DNA of 5,641 bases. Source: Bordetella parapertussis (lineage in GTDB: Bacteria > Pseudomonadota > Gammaproteobacteria > Burkholderiales > Burkholderiaceae_B). How positions within the stretch are numbered: the first letter of the stretch is position 1; each line of letters starts with the position of its first letter. The notes below the pieces were generated by a model. That model was given only the letters and a program-made list of their open reading frames with translations. It did no database searches and was not told the DNA's origin. The translations under genes were made by a program, and so were the position numbers. This document shows, in pieces, positions 1 to 5,546 of the stretch. Location of the stretch: the NCBI GenBank assembly GCA_945869355.1, contig CAMBPA010000110.1, positions 1-5,641 of the forward strand, read 5' to 3'.

Positions 1-1715
1 GCCTGACCAGCCGCTTTGAGCATACGCTGTAAATGGGGACTCAAATCGTTTTGCCCCACCACCACGCATGAGGGTGAATCAACGAGACGCAAGGTGACAC
101 GCACTTCTTTCACGCGCTCTTTCAAGGACTCTTGTAGACGCTCTACCAAGGGCTTGAACTGCTCAGCCACTTCAGTTTGATGCTTTTTCTCCTGCTCATC
201 AGCGAGCGCCTCCAGATCCAGCCCGCCTTTAGCAACAGAAACGAGTTGCTTGCCGTCGAACTCCCGCAGATGCGACAACATCCACTCATCAACACGATCC
301 CACAATACGAGCACTTCGATACCCTTCTTACGGAAGATTTCCAGATGCGGGCTGTTTCGACCTGCTGTATAGCTGTCAGCCGTCACGAAATAAATCTTAT
401 CTTGCCCCTCTTTGAAGCGCGACACATAGTCCGCCAAGGTAACCGTCTGAGCATCGGAGTCCACCAACGTCGAGGCGAAACGAAGCAGCTTTGCAATCCG
501 CTCGATGTTGCCAGAATCTTCGCCCGTTCCCTCTTTTAATACTTGACCAAATTCGGTCCAGAACGTCGAGTAATCTTCTGTTTTGTTTTCAGCCAAATCC
601 TCGAGCAAACTCAGAATACGCTTGGTCGAACCTTCACGAATCGCTTTGACATCACGGCTTTCCTGCAAAAGCTCACGCGATACGTTTAGCGGTAAGTCGG
701 CAGAATCAATCACTCCGCGAACAAAACGCAAGTAGGACGGCAACATCTGCTCTGCGTCGTCCATAATGAATACGCGCTTAACGTAGAGCTTCACGCCGCG
801 CCGCGCATCACGATCCCACATGTCAAAAGGCGCATGTTTCGGGATATAGAGCAGTTGCGTATATTCGCTGCGCCCCTCAACACGGTTGTGCGTCCAAGCT
901 AACGGATCATCAAAGTCGTGCGAGACGTGTTTATAGAATTCGCGATATTGCTCATCGGACACCTCGGACTTACTTCGCGTCCAAAGCGCATTCGCCTGGT
1001 TGACCGGCTCCCATTCGTCTTTTTTTACTTGTTCGGATTTATCTTTATCCCACTCTTCCTTGAGCATTTGCACTGGCAGAGAGATGTGATCCGAATAGCG
1101 ACGCAAGACTTCGCGCAATTTCCAGCCGCTTAGAAATTCATCTTCATCGGCGCGTAAGTGCAACACCACGTCGGTACCACGTGTCGCTTTCTCAGCGGCA
1201 GCGATGGTGAACTCACCTTGGCCGTCAGATTCCCAAATAATTCCCTGCTCTGCTGGGGCGCCAGCCCGACGGCTACGAACCGTCACTTTGTCAGCGACAA
1301 TGAAGGAGGAATAAAACCCCACCCCAAACTGACCGATTAGCTGAGCATCTTTCTGATTGTCGCCCGTCAACTTGGAGAAAAACTCGCGCGTACCAGAACG
1401 AGCAATGGTGCCCAAGTTAGCGACTGCCTCGTCACGCGACAACCCCACCCCATTATCTGAAATCGTGATGGTGCGTGCCGCCTTATCGAAATCCACACGA
1501 ACATGCAGTTCGCCCGCCCCCTCCATTAAGTCGGGCTGATCAATCGCCTCAAAACGCAACTTGTCGCACGCGTCGGAGGCGTTAGAGACCAGCTCGCGCA
1601 AAAAGATTTCCTTGTTGCTGTAGAGGGAATGGATCATCAGGTGTAGCAGTTGCTTAACTTCTGCCTGAAAACCCAACGTTTGCGATGCGTCAGAAGATGA
1701 TGTTGCTTGATTCAT
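1..1715 (-). CDS. htpG: Molecular chaperone HtpG (bacterial Hsp90), C-terminus cut by window edge
   Basis: ATP-dependent cytosolic Hsp90 chaperone that helps fold and remodel client proteins, usually with DnaK. Translation from the ATG at 1715-1713 gives 571 residues with no stop before the left edge. HtpG is usually about 620-640 aa, so roughly 55-65 C-terminal residues of the dimerisation domain lie outside. Seen in the sequence: the GHKL ATPase (Bergerat) fold with E41 and N45 in [10 protein letters not shown]87-N88-G89, the GTIARSG lid segment at about 102-108 and GQFGVGFYS at 128-136. A short charged linker runs about 219-238. The middle domain carries the ATPase arginine region, R333 in FVRG followed by [10 protein letters not shown]. 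All key catalytic residues are present. The linker is short, as in bacteria, not the long acidic linker of eukaryotic Hsp90. It is the last gene of a co-directional block but has its own heat-shock promoter. The RBS is weak (GGTGAG just upstream of ATG). Identity is near certain. Confidence 0.98.
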   Translation of the reverse strand, partial: MNQATSSSDASQTLGFQAEVKQLLHLMIHSLYSNKEIFLRELVSNASDACDKLRFEAIDQPDLMEGAGELHVRVDFDKAARTITISDNGVGLSRDEAVANLGTIARSGTREFFSKLTGDNQKDAQLIGQFGVGFYSSFIVADKVTVRSRRAGAPAEQGIIWESDGQGEFTIAAAEKATRGTDVVLHLRADEDEFLSGWKLREVLRRYSDHISLPVQMLKEEWDKDKSEQVKKDEWEPVNQANALWTRSKSEVSDEQYREFYKHVSHDFDDPLAWTHNRVEGRSEYTQLLYIPKHAPFDMWDRDARRGVKLYVKRVFIMDDAEQMLPSYLRFVRGVIDSADLPLNVSRELLQESRDVKAIREGSTKRILSLLEDLAENKTEDYSTFWTEFGQVLKEGTGEDSGNIERIAKLLRFASTLVDSDAQTVTLADYVSRFKEGQDKIYFVTADSYTAGRNSPHLEIFRKKGIEVLVLWDRVDEWMLSHLREFDGKQLVSVAKGGLDLEALADEQEKKHQTEVAEQFKPLVERLQESLKERVKEVRVTLRLVDSPSCVVVGQNDLSPHLQRMLKAAGQ

Positions 1716-1731
1716 GGTGCTCACCAAAAAG

Positions 1732-1740
1732 TTATCCACA
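1732..1740 (+). promoter_or_regulatory. Perfect DnaA box in the htpG leader
   Basis: TTATCCACA is an exact match to the strong consensus DnaA-binding 9-mer. It lies 17 bp upstream of the htpG start codon, inside the predicted transcribed leader. No second box was noticed nearby, so this is not an origin. A single chance match in a window this size is possible at the level of a few percent. Function (DnaA-linked control of htpG, or DnaA titration) is inference only. Confidence 0.4.
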
Positions 1741-1784
1741 GGGCCATGCGCTCGACTGAGGCGTTAGGCAATATTCTGCAATGT

Positions 1785-1812
1785 AGTTGGGGGGTCATTG
1801 CGGCATTTCAAG
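1785..1812 (-). promoter_or_regulatory. Sigma-32 (RpoH) heat-shock promoter of htpG
   Basis: Read on the minus strand, CTTGAAA lies at 1812-1806 and CCCCAACT at 1792-1785, separated by 13 bases. The known RpoH consensus is CTTGAAA, a spacer of about 11-16 bases, then CCCCATNT. The -35 box is perfect and the -10 box differs at one defined position. Transcription would start near 1777-1778, giving a leader of about 60 nt to the htpG ATG. The -35 box overlaps the stop codon (1810-1808) of the upstream membrane-protein gene. This fits the known RpoH regulation of htpG in proteobacteria. Confidence 0.88.
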
Positions 1813-2587
1813 ACCTAGCATCAGTTCCCAAGGCATTTTTGGGCATTAAACGCTTACTTATTAGCTGTAGGGCAAGCACAGTGGACAGGCCAGCAGCAAA
1901 GCTGACTAACAATCCATGCCCAGGTAAGACCAAGGCCATCACCACACAAAAACTCGCGAACCCATAAAACCCATAAAACATACCTCGCAGTAAGGCGACC
2001 GCAGAGTCGGGGCCTGCGTGGTGATGCGAGAACGTGACCAACACCGTGCTCATCAGAGGAAACATGCCGAATAGCCCGCTCGTTCGCGGGCCCATCACGT
2101 CTGCAAAATAGGTCACCAGCAACACCATCGTTGCGCCCAAAGCCATGCGCAAAACAAGGTCTACATTTCCCGGAGGTGCTGAGCGCGTCGGAGGCGGTCT
2201 TTTGGGCAGCGCGCGGGGAGCCAACATCAGCAGCACCAGTACCACTGCAAACGCGACGAATAACGGAAGGTACACAAACTGCAAGACCGATACCGTCAAC
2301 GCATACGTGAGCGCAGCGGCTAACAAACTAAGTAGAACGCCATGGCGCAGGCACGTCCAACCATAGGCGATGCAAAATGCCAGCGTTGCCACGACGGCAT
2401 ACAACGTCCCTTCTGCCGCCTGCGCGGCAAAGTCATGGCCTTGTTCGACAGAGAGTATTAACAGCACCGGCCCGGCATACACCGGAAAGGCGGATAACCA
2501 GCCAGCCAGCCCTGCTCCCCAGCGGCGTTGCGCCAAAGACAGCAACAAAATCAGGCTCGGCACAAGCAATAGCTTGGCCGCCAACAT
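1808..2587 (-). CDS. Polytopic inner-membrane protein made of two GlpM-like halves
   Basis: Very hydrophobic protein of 259 aa from the ATG at 2587. Two homologous halves are visible. Half 1 (about residues 4-122) contains GLAGWLSAFPVYAGPVLLIL, then a G-H-D and an E-G-x-x-Y pattern. Half 2 (about 146-247) contains GPRTSGLFGMFPLMSTVLV, then a G-P-D and an R-G-x-x-Y pattern, offset by about 142 residues. Each half resembles the small inner-membrane protein GlpM in length and layout: an N-terminal helix, a G-x-FP segment, then further helices. The halves are joined by a proline- and arginine-rich loop (about 124-140). Roughly eight membrane segments are likely. The start is uncertain. A GTG at 2599 would give 263 aa and a GTGA overlap with the preceding stop, while ATG 2587 leaves an 8-bp gap; neither has a clear RBS, suggesting translational coupling. 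GlpM itself has no firmly known biochemical function, so transport of a small metabolite is only a guess. Confidence 0.8.
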   Translation of the reverse strand: MLAAKLLLVPSLILLLSLAQRRWGAGLAGWLSAFPVYAGPVLLILSVEQGHDFAAQAAEGTLYAVVATLAFCIAYGWTCLRHGVLLSLLAAALTYALTVSVLQFVYLPLFVAFAVVLVLLMLAPRALPKRPPPTRSAPPGNVDLVLRMALGATMVLLVTYFADVMGPRTSGLFGMFPLMSTVLVTFSHHHAGPDSAVALLRGMFYGFYGFASFCVVMALVLPGHGLLVSFAAGLSTVLALQLISKRLMPKNALGTDARS

Positions 2588-2595
2588 CGTGGCGC

Positions 2596-3957
2596 TCACG
2601 CGCGGGCCGCCAGTAGCGTTGTGACCTCTTGTATATCTCGACAATGTTCGAGGCCGTTGATCGCTGCAACCAGTGCTGCGCTATCCCCCATCGGCTCGGC
2701 AGCCAGCGACCAGCAACGCTGGAATTTTTTCATGCGCGCCTCTTCACTTAACGGACGCTTCGGACTAGCAAGCATAGTGTCTATCGGGTGCTCCAAGGCC
2801 CGCCCATCTCTCAAACGTACTGACACTACCTGCGGGGCTAAGGCATTGGGATTGGGATTGTCATCTATTTGCATCGATACCTTTTGTGACAACATGAAAG
2901 TCTGAGGATCATGCAGCGCATCTCCCCGAAAATGCATCGGATCTAACGAACCGTGCTGCAACACCTTCGCAAGCGCAAAGGGCATACAAAGGCGGGCGTA
3001 GTTTGGCGAAGGCGACTGTACTGGCGGGCGATTAACCAAATGATTAATCAACGAGGGACCACGCACGATGATCTGTTCAATCTCATCTGCGCTAAACCCA
3101 ACCTGATCTCTCAGCGCCATCAGGCCTTCAATCCCTCCGTGTGTCGCACGCCCACTCGGGTAAGGCTTATGACTTAATTCGGCGACACGCCAGGTTGTAC
3201 CTAGGGCTTTCATGGGTGGCTCAAGATCCCATTGCGTCTCAAACATCGGCAGGTAACCGAAACGACCCGTTAGCGGCAGTTGCAAACTAGGGAATCCACT
3301 TTGTGCCAAATCGCAGGACTGCAGGGCGGCACGCGCATTCAACCCCACTTGCAACGGCAGCACCACACTACCCTCTGTATGGCCTTGCATCGTGCCACTT
3401 ACTTGTGCGAGCTGATGTCCAAACGCCGCGAGTGTGCGCTGCGCATCAAAGCCGCGTAAATTCGCTAAGCCCGCTACCGCACCAAAACCGCCAGACGTCG
3501 CTGGACGAAAAAATCGCAATCCCTGTTTGGAAGCCAGGCCAAGCGTGCAGGCGACATCTACTCCCACGGCCACCGCAGCTAAAAACGCTTTGCCCGAAAC
3601 GCCACCATGCAGCTGTGCCTCGGCAAGCAGCACAGGCAACAGCGTCGCCATCGCGTGCAACACTGCTCCTTCGTGCAAGCAGTCAAATTCCTGGCAATGT
3701 ATTTGATCGGCATTGAGCAGCACCGCCTGCCCAGGATTAAGCTTGCGTCGTGTGCCCCACAAGCCCACTTGCTGCCCTTCGCCCCAGCCCTGAACCGCTT
3801 GAAGCAAAGGCGCAATCTCCGGGGTGCTCCCCCCCGCAATTCCGACACCTATCGTGTCAAGCGTAAATACCTTGGCGCGCTCAATTACCGTGGCAGGCAA
3901 ATCTTCAAAGCTCACCGAGGCCGCATGCTCAGCTAATTGCAGATCCAACGATGACAT
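2596..3957 (-). CDS. MmgE/PrpD family protein (2-methylcitrate dehydratase-like)
   Basis: A 453-aa cytosolic protein of the usual length for MmgE/PrpD enzymes, which include 2-methylcitrate dehydratase, cis-aconitate decarboxylase and iminodisuccinate epimerase-type proteins. Family features in order: an N-terminal helical stretch with A-K-x-F-T-L-D-T-I-G-V-G-I-A-G-G (28-43); the D92-C-L-H95 ... H101 active-site-like block followed by LLPVLLAEA; RPATSGGFGAVAGLANLRGF (151-170); the SGTMQGHTEGS region (187-197); GLNARAAL then SGFPSLQLPLTGRFGY (220-235); and the lid-domain signature HKPYPSGRATHGGIEGL (263-279). The ATG at 3957 has a good RBS (AAGGA, six to seven bases before ATG). It begins 32 bp after the Grx-DinB gene and its stop almost touches the membrane-protein gene, so the three are probably co-transcribed. 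No other propionate (prpBC) gene is in view, so methylcitrate dehydratase activity should not be assumed. The substrate is unknown. R151 stands where many family members have a histidine before proline. Confidence 0.92.
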   Translation of the reverse strand: MSSLDLQLAEHAASVSFEDLPATVIERAKVFTLDTIGVGIAGGSTPEIAPLLQAVQGWGEGQQVGLWGTRRKLNPGQAVLLNADQIHCQEFDCLHEGAVLHAMATLLPVLLAEAQLHGGVSGKAFLAAVAVGVDVACTLGLASKQGLRFFRPATSGGFGAVAGLANLRGFDAQRTLAAFGHQLAQVSGTMQGHTEGSVVLPLQVGLNARAALQSCDLAQSGFPSLQLPLTGRFGYLPMFETQWDLEPPMKALGTTWRVAELSHKPYPSGRATHGGIEGLMALRDQVGFSADEIEQIIVRGPSLINHLVNRPPVQSPSPNYARLCMPFALAKVLQHGSLDPMHFRGDALHDPQTFMLSQKVSMQIDDNPNPNALAPQVVSVRLRDGRALEHPIDTMLASPKRPLSEEARMKKFQRCWSLAAEPMGDSAALVAAINGLEHCRDIQEVTTLLAARA

Positions 3958-3989
3958 CCAACATCCTTAACTGGTTTAACTGTACGCAC

Positions 3990-4757
3990 TCACCTATCCC
4001 ATACTTCGTCTGGGACAGGCAATCCTTTAAGATCCTCCGCACTTAATGGTTGATCCGGCACGATCCCATACGTCTCGAGCATCAAGGTGATTTGGCGCGT
4101 GTGTTGCGCAGCATGCCAAGTGGTGCGTTCCAGAACATCGTGCATGGCGCGCCTGCCGTAATAGGTTGGCACCAGATATTGAAGATCACGATTTGGCTCG
4201 TTACGCCACCAATCCATCACTTGCGTATGCACTTTCGAACCCCAGTCCGCTAAATCATTAGCCGACCAAGTCTTAGGTGCCAACTCACCGAAACTTTCAA
4301 AGTTCAGGTCAATCTGATTGGCCGCCTCGGCGCCCATTTGTGCGACGCGAAAGATATGAAAGGCCGTGTCCGCAGGATTACGATTCCTATCTCGAAAATT
4401 TTCACGTAACTGCTCGGGAGAAAACTGCTTGATCAGGCGCTGCGCGGTTTGAATGACCGTATCTAATTTCGCGATCAATTGCTCGGGAGGCAAGGGATCC
4501 ATTAATTTGGTTTTTAAATCCAAAAACTTAATCACGTCGTTAAACGACTGACAAAAAGTAAAGCGTCCGCCAAGCGCAACGATGGGTACGCTACGCGCAC
4601 CGAGCGCATGCAGCTTCGCCATACCTGTTGGATCGTTCAGCACGTCGATCGATTCAAAATCGATACCCTGCTTTGTCAGAAACTCTTTAGTGCGTAAACA
4701 AGATGAGCAGCCTGGCTGCCAAAACACCTGAACACGCGCGGATTGTGTAGCTTGCAT
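3990..4757 (-). CDS. Fusion of a glutaredoxin-like domain and a DinB-like domain
   Basis: A 255-aa cytosolic protein with no signal peptide. Residues 8-81 form a glutaredoxin/thioredoxin-fold domain: beta strand VQVFW, redox motif C17-S-S-C20, then FLTKQGIDFESIDVLND, the cis-proline in RSVP (P58), and GGRFTFCQSFNDVIKFL. Residues about 88-232 resemble the DinB/YfiT-like four-helix bundle. H134 lies in one helix and H215 and H219 (W-H-A-A-Q-H) in a late helix, the usual arrangement of the metal-binding histidine triad; H206 is also nearby. Known DinB-superfamily members include thiol-dependent enzymes such as mycothiol-dependent maleylpyruvate isomerase and bacillithiol S-transferase. A glutathione-linked redox or transferase role is therefore a reasonable inference but is not shown. 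The ATG at 4757 has a strong RBS (AGGAG, about eight bases upstream). It is the first gene of the operon with the MmgE/PrpD and GlpM-like genes. Confidence 0.88.
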   Translation of the reverse strand: MQATQSARVQVFWQPGCSSCLRTKEFLTKQGIDFESIDVLNDPTGMAKLHALGARSVPIVALGGRFTFCQSFNDVIKFLDLKTKLMDPLPPEQLIAKLDTVIQTAQRLIKQFSPEQLRENFRDRNRNPADTAFHIFRVAQMGAEAANQIDLNFESFGELAPKTWSANDLADWGSKVHTQVMDWWRNEPNRDLQYLVPTYYGRRAMHDVLERTTWHAAQHTRQITLMLETYGIVPDQPLSAEDLKGLPVPDEVWDR

Positions 4758-4763
4758 GGTTTG

Positions 4764-4797
4764 TCTCCTGTGACGGTTTTGTTATGGCGTAATTATG
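4764..4797 (-). promoter_or_regulatory. RBS and probable -10 of the Grx-DinB operon
   Basis: Minus-strand reading gives AGGAG shortly before the ATG at 4757 and a CATAAT -10-like hexamer at 4797-4792. Initiation would fall near 4785, with a short leader of about 28 nt. There is no recognisable TTGACA at the proper distance, so the -10 call is tentative; the RBS is clear. Confidence 0.45.
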
Positions 4798-4832
4798 ACT
4801 CGGGAACGTCACTCAGGAGAGTTTCGGGAGTC
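4797..4832. repeat. Nested inverted repeats, possible operator
   Basis: GACTC (4797-4801) is matched by GAGTC (4828-4832), and within it lies ACTC-AGGA-GAGT (4811-4822). CGGGA also occurs twice (4801-4805 and 4825-4829). The inner palindrome covers the place where the -35 of the Grx-DinB promoter would sit, which lacks a consensus hexamer. This could be a regulator-binding site. The arms are short and chance is not excluded. Confidence 0.25.
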
Positions 4833-4855
4833 AAAATTAATGCCTAGTCAGTGAT

Positions 4856-4884
4856 TTCTGAAAATTTATTTTCCACCGTATAAT
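4856..4884 (+). promoter_or_regulatory. Promoter of the tRNA-Leu gene
   Basis: A perfect TATAAT at 4879-4884 is preceded at 17-bp spacing by TTCTGA (4856-4861), a poor -35 match. Initiation would be near 4891, giving a precursor leader of about 34 nt before the tRNA. The GC-rich sequence after the -10 region, with GCGCC and GCGCGC just before the tRNA, is in keeping with a stable-RNA promoter. Confidence 0.6.
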
Positions 4885-4924
4885 GGTAGACCTCGTACCA
4901 TAGCGCCTTGCGCGCGACCTCTCT

Positions 4925-5009
4925 GCCCGGGTGGTGAAATTGGTAGACGCAGGGGACTCAAAATCCCCCGCCGCAAGGCGTGCCGGTTCGATTCCGGCCC
5001 CGGGCACCA
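4925..5009 (+). tRNA. tRNA-Leu (anticodon CAA)
   Basis: Complete class II cloverleaf, 85 nt with an encoded CCA end. The acceptor stem GCCCGGG (4925-4931) pairs with CCCGGGC (4999-5005), then discriminator A and CCA (5007-5009). The D arm carries TGGTAGACGC. The anticodon stem GGGGA/TCCCC encloses loop CTCAAAA, with anticodon CAA at 4959-4961, which decodes UUG. The long variable arm CGCC-GCAA-GGCG (4969-4980) is typical of tRNA-Leu. The T arm is GCCGG-TTCGATT-CCGGC (4982-4998). It is transcribed divergently from the Grx-DinB operon and marks the border to the AT-rich right-hand region. Confidence 0.98.
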
Positions 5010-5016
5010 CACATAA

Positions 5017-5133
5017 ATCCTTGATTCTCAAGGTAAATCTAAAGCCGCAGTTGATGCATGGCAAGTCTTGGATATTACAGTTTTAGATCCCACACCTATC
5101 GACGAAAAGGGTAAAAGATCAGGCCCAAAGTAG
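5017..5133 (+). pseudogene. Possible 3' remnant of an unknown gene
   Basis: A 38-codon frame runs from just after an in-frame TAA (5014-5016) to a TAG at 5131-5133 without a usable ATG start. It contains SKAAVDAWQVLDITVLDPTP and ends with a basic tail KGKRSGPK. The amino-acid make-up looks protein-like, and the missing start next to the tRNA suggests the tail of a gene joined here by recombination. The family is not recognised. It could also be non-coding. Confidence 0.3.
5019..5033 (+). terminator. Small hairpin just after the tRNA
   Basis: CCTTGA, loop TTC, TCAAGG forms a perfect 6-bp stem ten bases past the tRNA CCA end. No T-run follows, so it is not a textbook intrinsic terminator. It may be a processing or weak termination structure, or chance. 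Confidence 0.2.
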
Positions 5134-5136
5134 CCC

Positions 5137-5397
5137 TTGAGGTTTCTGAGGCCTATTTCGAAGAGCGATGACTACTATTTAGACCCATCATTAATTGCTG
5201 TCGATCGAATAAATGAGTGCGGCTTTTTTAAGTTGACCTTCGAAAACATAAGGTATCCCGTTGCCGTCTCTAGTGTCAGGCCGAGGCATGTCGCTAGAGC
5301 TCAACACGACCTGATCGCTGGCGCAGCCCGCGGATCGATGCTGTCTGACTCGTTTATGGCTTGTTGCAAAAATCGTATGTCCGGTACTTGGACCTAA
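5137..5397 (+). CDS. Doubtful hypothetical ORF, 86 codons with TTG start
   Basis: Open frame from a TTG without a clear RBS to TAA. Its first half (SKSDDYYLDPSLIAVDRINE, then GFFKLTFENIRYPVAV) looks protein-like. The second half is richer in Arg, Ala and Cys and less convincing. No family is recognised. It is in the same phase as the 5017-5133 fragment, so the TAG at 5131 could be a nonsense mutation in one older reading frame. More likely a remnant than a working gene. Confidence 0.2.
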   Translation: MRFLRPISKSDDYYLDPSLIAVDRINECGFFKLTFENIRYPVAVSSVRPRHVARAQHDLIAGAARGSMLSDSFMACCKNRMSGTWT

Positions 5398-5486
5398 TCA
5401 ACAACGCTGATGGCAGCCTCAAACACCGCAAGCAGGGCTTAGATTATTCTATTAAACAAGACCTGTTTGGGACGTTTGGACGCTAG
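5349..5486 (+). pseudogene. Possible coding fragment in another phase
   Basis: A 45-codon frame runs from just after a TGA (5346-5348) to TAG (5484-5486), with peptide features such as QKSYVRYLDLINNADGSLKH and QGLDYSIKQDLFGTFGR. It overlaps the end of the 5137 frame in a different phase and looks more protein-like there, as expected if a frameshift near 5340-5360 broke one gene. No start codon and no family is recognised. Confidence 0.25.
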
Positions 5487-5523
5487 TGATAGCTTTAAAT
5501 TAAATCATCTTGGGGGGATGACT

Positions 5524-5529
5524 TATAAT
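5524..5529 (+). promoter_or_regulatory. Isolated TATAAT -10-like hexamer
   Basis: A perfect TATAAT lies 23 bp before an ATG at 5553 that opens a plus-strand frame to the window edge (MLHGLRVRADNLELAQLG...). There is no -35 of note at 16-18 bp; the upstream sequence is only AT-rich. It could drive a plus-strand gene starting at 5553 or be chance in AT-rich DNA. Confidence 0.2.
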
Positions 5530-5546
5530 CTGACTGTTGAAAAGAG

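Larger units (their letters stand above)
5010..5546. other. AT-richer region without an intact gene; probable decayed accessory DNA
   Basis: This stretch of over 500 bases next to the tRNA-Leu 3' end has no complete gene that I can support. It holds several short plus-strand open frames in different phases, each ended by a stop and without convincing start codons: 5017-5133, 5115-5171, 5137-5397 and 5349-5486. The composition is AT-richer than the genes to the left. Position beside a tRNA and the broken frames suggest the remains of integrated DNA. No integrase, no IS ends and no second copy of the tRNA 3' end were found inside the window. Confidence 0.5.

Noticed and set aside
177..1539. Several plus-strand ORFs of 60-120 codons
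   Set aside because: All lie antisense to htpG, whose frame is continuous with all family motifs.
1732..1740. DnaA box as part of a replication origin
   Set aside because: Only one box was noticed, with no AT-rich unwinding region or replication genes nearby.
1808..2644. Longer form of the membrane protein starting at 2644
   Set aside because: The codon there is TTG, lies deep inside the MmgE/PrpD gene and has no RBS. The extra residues are not hydrophobic and are not GlpM-like; ATG 2587 or GTG 2599 is more likely.
2596..3957. Assignment as prpD of the methylcitrate cycle
   Set aside because: No prpB, prpC, acnD or prpF neighbour and several substituted signature positions; only the family level is supported.
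3967..3982. Direct repeat TTAACTG twice in the gap between the Grx-DinB and MmgE/PrpD genes
   Set aside because: Only 7 bp, overlapping the RBS region; easily chance and no further structure.
2145..4253. Plus-strand and alternative minus-strand ORFs of 67-137 codons
   Set aside because: They are shadows of the three operon genes; peptides are low-complexity or cysteine/arginine-rich and have no recognisable domain.
4837..5064. Minus-strand ORF of 75 codons containing GAGIEPARLAAGDFESPAS
   Set aside because: It is the antisense translation of the tRNA-Leu gene, a well-known spurious ORF type, and its rest covers only intergenic sequence.
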